From Microbacterium oryzae (GTDB lineage: Bacteria; Actinomycetota; Actinomycetes; Actinomycetales; Microbacteriaceae), in NCBI RefSeq assembly GCF_030406385.1, contig NZ_JAUEPM010000002.1, positions 186,001 through 250,000 of the forward strand: a stretch of DNA of 64,000 bases, read 5' to 3'. Positions within the stretch are counted from its first letter, which is position 1, and the number at the start of each line of letters is the position of its first letter. Position numbers and translations under genes: made by a program. The notes beneath the pieces are model-generated. The model saw only the letters and a list, made by a program, of their open reading frames with translations, searched no databases and was not told the origin of the DNA. Positions 63,549 to 64,000 of this stretch are shown here, one piece after another.

Positions 63549-64000
63549 ATGGCGCCCGCCGCAGACACACGGTCGCGGATACTCGCAGCAGCGAACGAGC
63601 TGTTCTATGCGCAGGGCATCCGCGCGACCAGCGCCGACCGCATCATCGAGCAGGTGGGGATCACGAAGGTCACCTTCTACCGCCATTTCCGCACCAAGAG
63701 CGACCTGGTCGTCGCCTACCTAGAGGCGCAGGCTGCTGCGGAGAACGACTGGATGCTCAGCGTCATCGACCCCGGGGAACCCGCCGGGTCGTTGGCCGCA
63801 CTGGCCGCAGGCATCGGAGCGGCGAGCTGTCAGCCCGGCTTTCGCGGGTGCGCTTTCATCAACGCCGCCGCTGAGTTTCCGGATCCGGAGGACCCCGTTC
63901 GCCGGACCGTCGACGCGCACCGGGAACGAATGCTCCAGACCTTCGCTGAGATCGCCCTCGCAGGGGGTGTCAGCGACGTGCCGGCCAGCGCGAGACAGAT
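63549..64000 (+). CDS. TetR-family transcriptional regulator (partial, runs off the window)
   Basis: The ATG at 63549 (CGGAG just upstream) opens a frame to the right edge, about 150 codons. TRSRILAAANELFYAQGIRA, TSADRIIEQVGITKVTFYRH and FRTKSDLVVAYLE form the TetR helix-turn-helix (residues 8-55). The ligand domain begins with AGSLAALAAGIGAASCQPGF, RGCAFINAAAEFPDPEDPVR and is cut off. Probably represses itself and the divergent three-gene operon through the dyads at 63465-63502. Confidence 0.9.
   Translation, partial: MAPAADTRSRILAAANELFYAQGIRATSADRIIEQVGITKVTFYRHFRTKSDLVVAYLEAQAAAENDWMLSVIDPGEPAGSLAALAAGIGAASCQPGFRGCAFINAAAEFPDPEDPVRRTVDAHRERMLQTFAEIALAGGVSDVPASARQ

Overview
The window is high-GC DNA with dense, short-spaced genes. 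Gene content (long GapB-type GAPDH, DUF222/HNH protein, actinobacterial ArgA-like GNAT, ClpC, Cgl0158-type aldolase) points to an actinobacterium of the Microbacteriaceae, most likely Microbacterium or a close relative. Two tRNA genes (Arg-ACG, Ser-CGA) are present. There is no rRNA, CRISPR array or prophage.

Layout. 1-1505: end of a MarR regulator and a divergent Bcr/CflA-type MFS exporter. 1644-3125: GapB-like dehydrogenase. 3129-20838: a large myo-inositol utilisation locus. It holds a GntR/UTRA repressor, iolC, a Cgl0158-type aldolase, iolA/mmsA, iolB, iolD, an iolE-like gene, iolG, an iolH-like gene, an SDR, a further TIM-barrel isomerase and a second Gfo/Idh dehydrogenase. A convergent CUT2 ABC importer and an IolT-like MFS symporter follow. 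Palindromes close to TTGTC-NN-GACAA recur at the gntR/iolC, iolE and transporter promoters and look like the operators of one regulon. Just beyond lies a malonate-semialdehyde-decarboxylase-like tautomerase (21011), a possible alternative exit for the malonate semialdehyde the pathway makes.

22117-43372 is mostly core or housekeeping: tRNA-Arg, an AGCS symporter, an AI-2E family protein, phosphoglucomutase, prephenate dehydratase, a CPA1 antiporter, a DAACS symporter, a small HTH/DUF2975 membrane module, an HNH protein, clpC, an ArgA-like GNAT, radA and ldh. Several of these genes seem to be leaderless, with a TANNNT box 6-7 nt before the ATG.

43518-51570 is a tight eight-gene operon: an oligopeptide-type ABC importer with a fused double ATPase, then an LLM flavin monooxygenase, a cysteine-less CMD protein, an AhpD-like CxxC protein and a VOC protein. 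The first seven resemble the KPN_01854-KPN_01858/Avi_7170-Avi_7169 families; their substrate is unknown to me. Next come a PNPOx-like protein, a GH36 alpha-galactosidase and tRNA-Ser.

55575-60631 is a second specialised import operon: a HAD phosphatase, PhnD/C/E/E-like transporter genes and an RpiR/SIS regulator, with no C-P lyase. It suggests uptake and dephosphorylation of a phosphonate or phosphoester. 60656-61034 is a scar made of an IS481-type transposase tail abutting a broken quinone oxidoreductase. 61122-64000 is an accessory cluster: an EthD-like protein, a MerA-like disulfide oxidoreductase, a membrane protein and a divergent TetR gene that runs off the window.
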